Origin: JBMNGG01 sp050949705
GTDB taxonomy: Bacteria > Bacillota > Thermosediminibacteria > Thermosediminibacterales > Tepidanaerobacteraceae
DNA length: 54,848 bases
Assembly: GCA_050949705.1 (NCBI GenBank)
Contig: JBMNGG010000013.1
Coordinates: 1 to 54,848 of the forward strand
Direction: 5' to 3'
Below are positions 7,486-15,421 of this stretch, piece after piece (the first letter of the stretch is position 1; every line of letters begins with the position of its first letter). Made by a program: the position numbers and the translations under genes. The notes under the pieces are model-generated. The model did not search any database. It was not told the origin of the DNA and saw only the letters and a list, made by a program, of their open reading frames with translations.

Positions 7486-9039
7486 ATGTCCAAAATAATG
7501 GAAGTGGAAGATGCTTTAAAACTTATTAAAGATGGTGACACTATTGGTTCGACGGGATCTGGGGGTGGAGTGCTAGAACCGAATTATATCTTGGAAAAAC
7601 TCGAGGAAAGCTTTCTTCAGACCGGTCATCCCTGTGATTTAACTTTGGTCCATGCTTCAGGTTTTGGAGATAAGAAAGAAACCGGATTGAATCGTTTTGC
7701 TCATGAAAAAATGACCAAAAGGGTTATTGGAGGCCATTGGGGCTGGACACCAAGGATGGGTGACTTGGCTAATGAGAATAAAATCGAAGCATATAATTTG
7801 CCACAAGGTGTTTTGACACAGCTTTATAGGGAAATTGCGGCAAATAGAGTGGGTTTAATAACTCATATTGGTTTAGGAACTTTTGTGGATCCCCGTGTCG
7901 AAGGTGGAAAATTAAATGAAATAACCAAAGAGGATCTCGTGAAAATAGTCAATATAGAAGGTAAAGAACGTTTACTGTATAAAGCATTCCCCATAAATGT
8001 TGCCATAATTCGAGGCACAACTTCTGATGAAGATGGAAATATTTGCATGGATGAAGAGCCCACATATCTTGAGGTACTGGCATTAGCACAAGCCGCTAAG
8101 AATTCCGGCGGTAAGGTTATATGTCAGGTAAAGTATATAGCGAAATCAAATAGTCTAGATCCGCGATTTGTTAAAATACCAGGAATTCTAGTAGACGCGG
8201 TGGTTGTATATAAAGAACAATGGCAAACTGTGGAAGGAGAATTCAACCCCGGCTTTACTGGGAAGGTTAAAGTACCTCTTGAGCAACTACCTGCAATGAA
8301 ATTGGATGAGAGGAAGGTTATTGCCAGACGAGCTGCTATGGAACTCACTCCTAATGCTATTGTTAATTTAGGTTTTGGCATGCCCGATGGTGTAGCTTCT
8401 GTGGCTGCTGAAGAAGGAATTAGTGATTACATTACATTAACTATAGAGCAGGGAATAGTAGGTGGAGTTCCAGCATCTGGGGCTATTTTTGGAGTTGGTA
8501 CGAACCCGGTATCAATTATTGATGAACCATCTCAATTCGATTTTTACAGTGGTGGAGGCTTGGATATAACTTTTCTCGGTATGGCGCAATGCGATAGTGA
8601 AGGTAATATTAATGTGAGCAAGTTCGGGAAAAATATAGCCGGTTGTGGTGGATTCGTAGATATTTCCCAATCGGCGAAAACAGCAGTTTTTTGCGGGACA
8701 TTTATGGCAGGGGGATTAAAAGTAGAAATACATGATGGTGCACTGAAAATCCTTAATGAAGGCAAGTATAAAAAATTCGTAGAAAAAGTTGATCAAATCA
8801 CTTTCAGTGGTAAAAGAGCCAGAGAAGTAGGTCAAAGGGTTTTATATGTTACTGAAAGGGCAGTCTTTGAAATGACTGAGTTAGGCCTAGTGCTAAAGGA
8901 AATTGCACCTGGTGTTGATTTGCAGAAAGATATTCTAAACAAGATGAGTTTTAAACCCATCGTTGATAAAAACTTAAAAATAATGGACACCAAAATTTTT
9001 CAGAATTCATTGATAGGTCTAAAATCTTTATTCATATAA
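7486..9039 (+). CDS. Acetate/propionate-type CoA-transferase (single-chain, family I)
   Basis: A 517-residue CoA-transferase in which both the alpha and beta domains are fused in one chain, as in propionate CoA-transferases and bacterial acyl-CoA:acetate/3-ketoacid CoA-transferases. The N-terminal half has the CoA-binding glycine loop GSTGSGGGV. The catalytic glutamate is Glu321 in the motif TIEQGIVGGVP, expected to form the glutamyl-CoA thioester. It moves CoA between carboxylic acids, so one intermediate nearby is probably activated without ATP. A 114-nt gap before it leaves open whether it shares the TRAP promoter. Enoyl-CoA hydratase follows after 100 nt. Confidence 0.9.
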   Translation: MSKIMEVEDALKLIKDGDTIGSTGSGGGVLEPNYILEKLEESFLQTGHPCDLTLVHASGFGDKKETGLNRFAHEKMTKRVIGGHWGWTPRMGDLANENKIEAYNLPQGVLTQLYREIAANRVGLITHIGLGTFVDPRVEGGKLNEITKEDLVKIVNIEGKERLLYKAFPINVAIIRGTTSDEDGNICMDEEPTYLEVLALAQAAKNSGGKVICQVKYIAKSNSLDPRFVKIPGILVDAVVVYKEQWQTVEGEFNPGFTGKVKVPLEQLPAMKLDERKVIARRAAMELTPNAIVNLGFGMPDGVASVAAEEGISDYITLTIEQGIVGGVPASGAIFGVGTNPVSIIDEPSQFDFYSGGGLDITFLGMAQCDSEGNINVSKFGKNIAGCGGFVDISQSAKTAVFCGTFMAGGLKVEIHDGALKILNEGKYKKFVEKVDQITFSGKRAREVGQRVLYVTERAVFEMTELGLVLKEIAPGVDLQKDILNKMSFKPIVDKNLKIMDTKIFQNSLIGLKSLFI

Positions 9040-9139
9040 GGAAAAGCTTAAACAATCAAGATAATAAGGGAAATTTACTAAAATATTGTTCCTTGATGAG
9101 TATATAGTCTGAGAATAGAAATTTTTTATAAGGAGTGAG

Positions 9140-9928
9140 TTGAAAGTGAATGAAGAATGGAATTTGGAACTTAAGGATCATGTTGCGTTGTTGACGATAA
9201 ATCGTCCCAAATCGATGAATGCCTTGAATACTACTATGTGTGAAGAACTAGAAGAGATTCTTACTAACCTCGAAAAAAACCCGGAAGTTAGGGTTCTAAT
9301 AATAACGGGTGCCGGGGAAAAATCATTTATTGCTGGTGCCGATATAGACCAAATGCCCACAATGACTCCGGAAGGTGCTAAATATCTTATAGATGTAGGT
9401 CACAAAGTTTTTGCCCATATAGAAAATGTGAACTTTCCTGTAATCGCAGCCATCAATGGATATGCTTTAGGAGGTGGGCTTGAGCTTGCCTTAAGGGCTG
9501 ATATTCGCATATGTTCAAAAAATGCCAAATTTGGGTTGCCCGAAATTAAGCTAGGTGTAATAGCTGGCTGGGGAGGACCTGCCAAGCTAGCAGGTATTGT
9601 GGGTGTCGGCAGAACTAAAGATATGTTATACACCGGAAAATTCATCAAATCCGACAAAGCATTGGAATATGGATTAGTAACAGAGATATTTGAAAGTGTC
9701 GAGGAATTGCAAAAAGGTGCGTTAGCTTTAGCCCGAGAAATTGCAGAAAAACCTCCTATTACCATGGCAATCAATAAAAAGATGATGGAGAGCGCTGAAA
9801 AGTCCAACTTCCAGCCTAATCCGCAAGCAGATGCTCTTGCACTGGCTTACTGTTTTACAACACAGGACACAAGAGAGGGAGTAAACGCTTTTATTGAAAA
9901 AAGGGCACCAAAATTTATTGGAATGTAA
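9140..9928 (+). CDS. Enoyl-CoA hydratase/isomerase (crotonase family)
   Basis: A 262-residue crotonase-fold enzyme that hydrates enoyl-CoA thioesters or does related chemistry. The oxyanion-hole segment is AGADID. Both catalytic glutamates of true hydratases are present: Glu115 in LGGGLELA and Glu135 in GLPEIKLG. The TTG start at 9140 is only 4 nt from AAGGAG; GTG at 9146 has a 10-nt spacing and is an alternative. It follows the CoA-transferase, so the two probably handle the same acyl-CoA. Confidence 0.92.
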   Translation: MKVNEEWNLELKDHVALLTINRPKSMNALNTTMCEELEEILTNLEKNPEVRVLIITGAGEKSFIAGADIDQMPTMTPEGAKYLIDVGHKVFAHIENVNFPVIAAINGYALGGGLELALRADIRICSKNAKFGLPEIKLGVIAGWGGPAKLAGIVGVGRTKDMLYTGKFIKSDKALEYGLVTEIFESVEELQKGALALAREIAEKPPITMAINKKMMESAEKSNFQPNPQADALALAYCFTTQDTREGVNAFIEKRAPKFIGM

Positions 9929-10271
9929 AAGAATATCACTCAGAAGTCTTTTATCTGCTAATTATTATTAACAGTTCTGGAAAAGTTTTTTATAATCCAT
10001 GTCTTTGCTGGTAGATGCAAAATTACATATAAACTTTTGCGTGGGCTTGGTTTCTTGCACTAAGAGGCTTACTAGATACAGGTTTCATTCTTAAAAAAGT
10101 TGATTAGACTGGTAATTATTCTTTATGCATATTATCAAATTGACCAGAACTTCAAAAGAGTATCAGATAGCCGCAAATAGTGTTAAGAACCAAGTCGCTA
10201 GGTACAAAACATTAGAGTAATTAAGAGATTTTGTAAAATATTAAATTTTATTAAAATTAGAGGTGTATATT
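9929..10271. other. Intergenic region without recognised genes
   Basis: About 340 nt of AT-rich sequence between the enoyl-CoA hydratase and the MaoC-like gene. No reading frame with a ribosome site, strong terminator or clear promoter was seen. It may hold the promoter of the following gene group. Confidence 0.5.
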
Positions 10272-10685
10272 ATGAGCAATATTCCCTTTAGTATTGGTCA
10301 AAGTGTAACATTTAGTAAGACAGTTAGTGAATCAGATGTATATTTATTTGCAGGGATTACAGGCGATTTTTCGCCAAATCATATAAATGAAGAATATATG
10401 AATCAAACACATTATAAAAAAAGGATAGCTCATGGAGTTCTATCCATGGGCTATTCATCAACAGCTTCAACAAAATTTTGCCAAATGTCTTCCTCGCCAT
10501 GTGTATCATATGGATATGATAAGATAAGATTCTTAAAACCTATTTTTATAGGAGATACAATAACAGTAAAGTATACCTGCACCGAAATTGACTATGAAAA
10601 CAATAAAACATTTTCAAAGATTGAAATTACAAATCAGAATGGAGATTTGTGTACAGTAGGAACACATATTCTAAAGTTCTTATAA
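10272..10685 (+). CDS. MaoC-like (R)-specific enoyl-CoA hydratase/dehydratase
   Basis: A hot-dog-fold protein of 137 residues. It contains the MaoC/R-hydratase active-site region with Asp and His in FAGITGDFSPNH, and the helix motif RIAHGVLSMGY. The family hydrates trans-2-enoyl-CoA to (R)-3-hydroxyacyl-CoA or acts as a dehydratase. ATG at 10272 is preferred over GTG at 10263 because AGAGGTG ends 6 nt before it. This is a second hydratase of different fold in the same neighbourhood as the crotonase, with opposite expected stereochemistry. Confidence 0.85.
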   Translation: MSNIPFSIGQSVTFSKTVSESDVYLFAGITGDFSPNHINEEYMNQTHYKKRIAHGVLSMGYSSTASTKFCQMSSSPCVSYGYDKIRFLKPIFIGDTITVKYTCTEIDYENNKTFSKIEITNQNGDLCTVGTHILKFL

Positions 10686-10797
10686 GATCAAAATAAGGTT
10701 TTCATATAATCAATTAGATGATTTTAAAGAAACAGTAAATACTAAAGGGTTCCATTTTCCAGAATCCAGCGCAATCGTTTTATAAAGGAGGGTTTTT

Positions 10798-11613
10798 ATG
10801 AACTTTATCCCTTTTAAGGAACACAAAGGTCATTTAAATATAGTTAAAGCTGGAGAAAAAACAAGATATACAGGTTTTAGCCTCTTAAAATTAGGTCCAA
10901 ATGAAACGCAAAGATCAAAGTCAGAAGACGAAGAACTAGTTCTAGTGATTCTATCTGGCAAATGTAATATAAGAATAAATAATAAAATTTTTGAACAGTT
11001 AGGTGATAGGAAAGACGTTTTTTCCGGAAAAGCCACTTCTATATACATACCAATTAATAGTAGTTATGAAGTAATCGAGTGCCAAGGTGGCGAACTGGAA
11101 ATTGCTATTCTTTCAGCAGTGTCGAGGAGGCAATACGAACCATTTGTAATAATACCAAATGATGTAATTACCAACAATAGGGGAATTTTAAATTATCGTA
11201 GAGAAGTCAATCATATACTAATAGAAAATGGGGAGGATAGGGTTGATAAAATACTTGTAGGAGAGACAATAGGATATCCGGGTCAATGGTCAAGTTTCAT
11301 ATCACATAAACACGATACATATAATCCACCTCATGAAACGGAAATGGAAGAAATATATCATTATAGATTAAAACCTTCTAGTGGTTTCGGAATTCAAGTT
11401 TTATATAACGATAATTTAAGTTTAAGGGAAGCTTATATGATAAAAGACGGAGACACTGTAATAGTGTTAAATGGTTATCATCCGCTGGTTGTTGCTCCTG
11501 GCACTCAAATATATTATTTATGGGTGATGGCAGGACCCTATGGTAGGAAGATGATGACCAGAGAAGATCCTAATTTTGCCTGGCTTAACAATGTCGCACC
11601 ACTATTGAAATAG
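10798..11613 (+). CDS. iolB: IolB-type cupin isomerase (5-deoxyglucuronate isomerase family)
   Basis: A 271-residue bicupin. The C-terminal cupin carries the IolB hallmarks: GQWSSFISHKHD, then E(M)EEIYHYRL, then GYHPLVVAPGTQIYYLWVMAGP. These supply His, His, Glu and His metal ligands. In Bacillus IolB isomerises 5-deoxyglucuronate to 5-dehydro-2-deoxygluconate in inositol breakdown. No iolC, iolD, iolE or iolJ is visible here, so this copy may act on a related sugar acid. ATG follows AAAGGAGGG. It stands between a MaoC-like hydratase and an SDR dehydrogenase. Confidence 0.87.
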   Translation: MNFIPFKEHKGHLNIVKAGEKTRYTGFSLLKLGPNETQRSKSEDEELVLVILSGKCNIRINNKIFEQLGDRKDVFSGKATSIYIPINSSYEVIECQGGELEIAILSAVSRRQYEPFVIIPNDVITNNRGILNYRREVNHILIENGEDRVDKILVGETIGYPGQWSSFISHKHDTYNPPHETEMEEIYHYRLKPSSGFGIQVLYNDNLSLREAYMIKDGDTVIVLNGYHPLVVAPGTQIYYLWVMAGPYGRKMMTREDPNFAWLNNVAPLLK

Positions 11614-11795
11614 ACAATTATCACAAGAGATAAAGCTAATGGAAAATAGTAAGCAATAATGATACATATGTATCTAGCACAACTTATTTTAATAAAATTA
11701 TTAAAACAAAAGTTAATAATTTATGTTTACTAACAACTTATCATTTTTAGAAATACAAAATGTAAATTAGCATAAAAAAAGAAAGAAGGTTTGGT

Positions 11796-12563
11796 ATGCG
11801 AAAAGTGGCTGTTATTACCGGTGGAAGTAGAGGAATAGGATTAGCAATTGTAAAGCAAATGTTGAATGATGGTTATCAAGTTGCTACAATCAGTCGAAAT
11901 TTAGATAATGCGGAGCATGAGTTCAAAACCCTAGTTGATAAAGAAAATGAACATTTATTTTTTATGAGTAAAGATGTAGGAAATAGAGAAGATCGTGAAA
12001 GTTTTATAAATGCGGTTATGGAAAAGTTTGGTCGTATTGATGTTTTAGTGAATAACGCTGGTGTAGCACCTAAGGTAAGAAAAGATTTACTCGAAGTATC
12101 AGAAGAAAGTTGGGATTATGTATTAAACATTAATTTAAAAGGTACCATGTTTATCAGCCAATTGGTTGCTAATATTATGAGAAAACAAGAGGAAGTCGAC
12201 GGGAGAAGAGGCATGATTATTTTTATGGGTTCGCTATCTTCCTATGCGTCTTCTACAAATAGAGTCGAATATTGTGCTTCAAAAGCAGCTGTTTCTATGT
12301 TGACAAAAGTTTACGCTGATCGTTTGGCTTCTGACAAAATATATGTATATGAAATTAGACCTGGAGTTATAAAAACCAGTATGACAAAACCCGTAGTAGA
12401 GAAATATAACAAAATGATTGCCGATGGTCAGTTTCCTATAGCTAGATGGGGCTATCCAGAGGATTTGGCAATGGCAGTATCTTGTTTGTGTGATGGAAAA
12501 CTACTTTATTCTACAGGTCAAATAATTAATGTTGACGGAGGTTTCCATATCCGAAAGTTGTAA
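11796..12563 (+). CDS. Short-chain dehydrogenase/reductase (FabG-like SDR)
   Basis: A 255-residue Rossmann-fold oxidoreductase. The N-terminal cofactor loop is TGGSRGIG, the structural motif NNAG is present near residue 89, and the catalytic Ser-Tyr-Lys set is seen in MGSLSSYAS and YCASKAA. Arg-containing loops after strand 2 (SRN) hint at NADP(H). The start ATG follows AAGAAAGAAGG. The 3-oxoacyl reductase name is generic for the family. In this setting it could oxidise a sugar acid or reduce a 3-ketoacyl-CoA. Confidence 0.88.
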   Translation: MRKVAVITGGSRGIGLAIVKQMLNDGYQVATISRNLDNAEHEFKTLVDKENEHLFFMSKDVGNREDRESFINAVMEKFGRIDVLVNNAGVAPKVRKDLLEVSEESWDYVLNINLKGTMFISQLVANIMRKQEEVDGRRGMIIFMGSLSSYASSTNRVEYCASKAAVSMLTKVYADRLASDKIYVYEIRPGVIKTSMTKPVVEKYNKMIADGQFPIARWGYPEDLAMAVSCLCDGKLLYSTGQIINVDGGFHIRKL

Positions 12564-12619
12564 TTCATAACTTGGTTCCGTCATTTACCGAGGAAGTATC
12601 GTAATTGGAGAAATGAGGG

Positions 12620-14587
12620 ATGGATATGCTTGAATCAACAATTAAAGCAAGGGGCTATAATATCAGAGTTTATTCTCTTAATACAGTTGTAGTCGGTACT
12701 GGCGCAGCTGGCCTTAATGCTGCTGATAGACTCATTGGTTATGGAGAAAAGGACATAGCAATAGTAACAGAAGGCATAAATACTGGTACATCAAGAAATA
12801 CCGGCTCTGATAAACAGACATATTATAAACTTACACTTTCCGGCTATGAGCCCGACTCCATAAGGGAGCTTGCAAAGACGCTATTTGAAGGTCAGTGTGT
12901 AGATGGTGACATCGCCCTTTGTGAGGCAGCCCTATCGGCACAATGTTTTCTAAAACTTGTAGAGCTAGGGGTCCCCTTTCCCCGTAACAGGCACGGTGAA
13001 TATATAGGCTATAAAACAGACCATGACCCAAGGCGCCGAGCAACTTCTGCCGGCCCCTATACATCCAAGTTCATGACAGAATGTCTAGAAAAAGCAGTGA
13101 GAGAAAAGGGCGTAAAAATTTTTGATAAACTGCAGGTAATAAAAATATTAACTTATGATGGAAAGCTTTTTGGGCTTTTATGTATTGATTTACAAAATCT
13201 CGACAAGCCCAACCAAAGATATGTTGCATTTAACTGTAAAAATATTATATATGCGACTGGCGGTCCTGCCGGCATGTATGCCGACTCGGTTTATCCTCTA
13301 GGCCATTATGGTGCAACGGGAATTGCATTTGAAGCAGGCATTATGGGCAAAAACCTTACTGAATGGCAATACGGTTTATCATCTATAAATCCCCGCTGGA
13401 ATGTTTCCGGTACCTATATGCAAGTATTGCCAAAGTTTATATCTACTGGTGAAAATGGTAATGATGAACGGGAATTTCTCTTTGATTTTTTCTCTAATAA
13501 AGGAGATATGCTTACAAAAGTATTTTTGAAGGGTTACCAGTGGCCTTTTGATGTTCGTAAGATAGATGGTGGTTCATCAATTATCGATATCCTGGTATAT
13601 ATTGAGACCTGTATTAAAGGTCGTCGGGTATTTCTTGACTTTCGTGATAATCCCAGTGGCGAAGAGATAGATTTCTTCACTCTCGCACCTGAAGCACGAA
13701 AGTATCTTGAAAGGGCAGGAGCGACTTTTGGCACACCAATTGAAAGACTAGTGCATATGAATGCCCCTGCAGTAAGCTTTTACAAGGATAAAGGTGTGGA
13801 CCTTCACAGAGAACCCTTAGAGATTGCTCTTTGCGCTCAACACAATAATGGTGGTCTTTCAATCGACATGTGGTGGCAAACCAACCTAGAAGGATTTTTT
13901 GCAGCAGGAGAGGTAAGTGGGAGCCACGGCGTATATCGCCCGGGTGGCACAGCATTAAATGCCGGTCAGGTTGGTTCTACCAGAGCAGCTCAATACATTG
14001 CAGCAAATCGTAAAGGTGATCCCGTTGACTTAGATACATTTAGAAATGGGACCTTAGAATCAATTGGCGAAACTATTGTGATGGGTGATGCAGTACTGGG
14101 TAATTATGATAATGTAGATAAGATCTGGCAAAATGTTGCAAAGCGTATGAGCCGTTTTGGTGCAGCAATCCGCAGTATAGAAGATATACGCAAAGTAACT
14201 GAAGAGATAAAGAGTAAGCTTATTAATTTTAGTAGTATTATTAAGATTTCTTCTGGAAACTACCTTCACAAAGTATATCGTCTTTATGACATTCTTATAT
14301 GCCAATATGTATACCTTATGGCAATGGTGGATTATGTAGAAAATGGCGGCAAGAGCCGAGGTTCAGCTCTTTATACAGATAAAAATGCTAAATTGCCTTA
14401 TGGCGGACTTCCCGATATTTCTAAATATACTCTTGATGATGGCTCAAGAGGCAATATGGTGCAGGAAGTTATCTACAAAAATGGTAAATGTGAATTTAAT
14501 TGGCGTAAAGTTCGCGAGATTCCAGAAGATGACGATTTTTTTGAAAATGTTTGGAGAATTTACAGAAAAAACGGCAATACTTTTTGA
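12620..14587 (+). CDS. FAD-dependent oxidoreductase, fumarate reductase/AprA-like flavoprotein
   Basis: A 655-residue cytoplasmic flavoprotein without a signal peptide. The FAD-binding dinucleotide fold is near the N-terminus (VVVGTGAAGLNAADRL). The C-terminal FAD contact is EGFFAAGEVSGSHGVYRPGG, with ALNAGQVGSTRAAQ after it. The fold resembles fumarate reductase, aspartate oxidase and APS reductase A subunits, but the usual HxTMGG-type segment reads HNNGGLS. The substrate is therefore probably not fumarate. No iron-sulfur or membrane subunit is adjacent. GGAG 9 nt upstream supports ATG 12620; ATG 12626 is also possible. A small cupin gene follows 20 nt after the stop. Confidence 0.82.
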   Translation: MDMLESTIKARGYNIRVYSLNTVVVGTGAAGLNAADRLIGYGEKDIAIVTEGINTGTSRNTGSDKQTYYKLTLSGYEPDSIRELAKTLFEGQCVDGDIALCEAALSAQCFLKLVELGVPFPRNRHGEYIGYKTDHDPRRRATSAGPYTSKFMTECLEKAVREKGVKIFDKLQVIKILTYDGKLFGLLCIDLQNLDKPNQRYVAFNCKNIIYATGGPAGMYADSVYPLGHYGATGIAFEAGIMGKNLTEWQYGLSSINPRWNVSGTYMQVLPKFISTGENGNDEREFLFDFFSNKGDMLTKVFLKGYQWPFDVRKIDGGSSIIDILVYIETCIKGRRVFLDFRDNPSGEEIDFFTLAPEARKYLERAGATFGTPIERLVHMNAPAVSFYKDKGVDLHREPLEIALCAQHNNGGLSIDMWWQTNLEGFFAAGEVSGSHGVYRPGGTALNAGQVGSTRAAQYIAANRKGDPVDLDTFRNGTLESIGETIVMGDAVLGNYDNVDKIWQNVAKRMSRFGAAIRSIEDIRKVTEEIKSKLINFSSIIKISSGNYLHKVYRLYDILICQYVYLMAMVDYVENGGKSRGSALYTDKNAKLPYGGLPDISKYTLDDGSRGNMVQEVIYKNGKCEFNWRKVREIPEDDDFFENVWRIYRKNGNTF

Positions 14588-14607
14588 ATTTGAAAGGAGA
14601 AATGCTA

Positions 14608-14985
14608 ATGCAGGTTAATAATATTTTTGACGTCAGAGGTACTGAATTCCCGGCTGGAAGGCGTACCAGAGTTCTGGTAGGTCCTGAAGCTCCTACGGAA
14701 GCGAAGGGATTTGTCCTAGGTCATGTGACTATATATCCCGGTGGGTCTGTACCTTTACATTCCCATGTACAAGAAGAAGTGTATATTATCCTCAGTGGAC
14801 ATGGGAAAATGCATATAGATGATCAAACCGCTGATGTAAAACCCGGAGATTATGTGTACATATCCCCCAATGCTAATCATCTCCTTAAAAACACATCAAA
14901 AGAAAACATGATAATGGTATTTTGCTATGCGCCTAAAAGCATAGTTGACCACTGGCAGGAAGAATTGGAAGGTAGGATAAATTAG
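14608..14985 (+). CDS. Small single-domain cupin protein
   Basis: A 125-residue cupin with the metal-binding set of motif 1 (HSHVQEEVYIILSG: His, His, Glu) and motif 2 (PNANHLL: His). Such proteins act as isomerases, dioxygenases or sensors. ATG 14608 was chosen because AAGGAG ends 8 nt before it; ATG 14602 is only 2 nt away and less likely. It follows the flavoprotein by 20 nt in a clear operon and is closed by a terminator. A role as isomerase or ligand-binding partner of the flavoprotein pathway is an inference. Confidence 0.83.
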   Translation: MQVNNIFDVRGTEFPAGRRTRVLVGPEAPTEAKGFVLGHVTIYPGGSVPLHSHVQEEVYIILSGHGKMHIDDQTADVKPGDYVYISPNANHLLKNTSKENMIMVFCYAPKSIVDHWQEELEGRIN

Positions 14986-15040
14986 TAAGTGATATTATAT
15001 ATTTGAACATATAATTAAGTTAATATGTAATACAAGCTTT

Positions 15041-15077
15041 AAAAGCAAAGGTGTAATTTTATCAACCTTTGCTTTTT
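15041..15077 (+). terminator. Rho-independent terminator after the cupin gene
   Basis: AAAAGCAAAGGT at 15041-15052 pairs perfectly with ACCTTTGCTTTT at 15065-15076, ending in a T-run. It closes the flavoprotein-cupin operon. Confidence 0.93.
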
Positions 15078-15113
15078 AGTATCTTGAATAACGCGGGAAA
15101 GAACACCACAAAG

Positions 15114-15237
15114 CCTTTATTGTGGTTATTACTTTATAGCTTTTTAATAGCTATAAAGTGTAAATTGACTACATGAAAGCATTCAAATCCATAACAATAC
15201 AGTAATATACTCGCAATAAAGGTCGTTACATTTGAAT
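15114..15237. repeat. Nested and interlocked inverted repeats in a non-coding region
   Basis: Three dyads occur in about 125 nt. ACTTTATAGCT/AGCTATAAAGT (15131-15159) is a perfect 11-bp stem with a 7-nt loop. CCTTTATTG (15114-15122) is complementary to CAATAAAGG (15214-15222). ATTCAAAT (15181-15188) is complementary to ATTTGAAT (15230-15237). The last two pairs cross, which gives a pseudoknot-like order. Part of the first dyad recurs at 24093-24114. It lies upstream of the ABC-transporter promoter. It may be operators or a structured RNA. Confidence 0.5.
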
Positions 15238-15344
15238 CTATTCTTACGATGTGTAGTAACTTTTTTTATTTTATTATACATATCATATTCTACTATCCAA
15301 AAAATGACATTATCGTAAAACAAATCAGTATTAACAGCTAGTAA

Positions 15345-15373
15345 TTGAAATATCACAAATAGGGTGCTATGAT
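15345..15373 (+). promoter_or_regulatory. Sigma-A-type promoter of the Pot-like ABC operon
   Basis: TTGAAA (15345-15350), a 17-nt spacer and TATGAT (15368-15373), about 50 nt before the ATPase start. Spacing and hexamers fit a vegetative promoter. Confidence 0.7.
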
Positions 15374-15421
15374 ATTATAAAAGTGTTTGAGTAGATGATA
15401 AAACCGGCACGGGGGATTAGC

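Noticed and set aside
9400..9807. Long minus-strand frame of 135 codons inside the enoyl-CoA hydratase
   Set aside because: The plus strand holds both catalytic glutamates and a full-length crotonase; the minus frame has no start site and is a composition shadow.
15131..15159. Palindrome considered as a terminator
   Set aside because: The perfect stem is AT-rich and is not followed by a T-run, and a proper terminator already lies 60 nt upstream. Operator or structured RNA is more likely.
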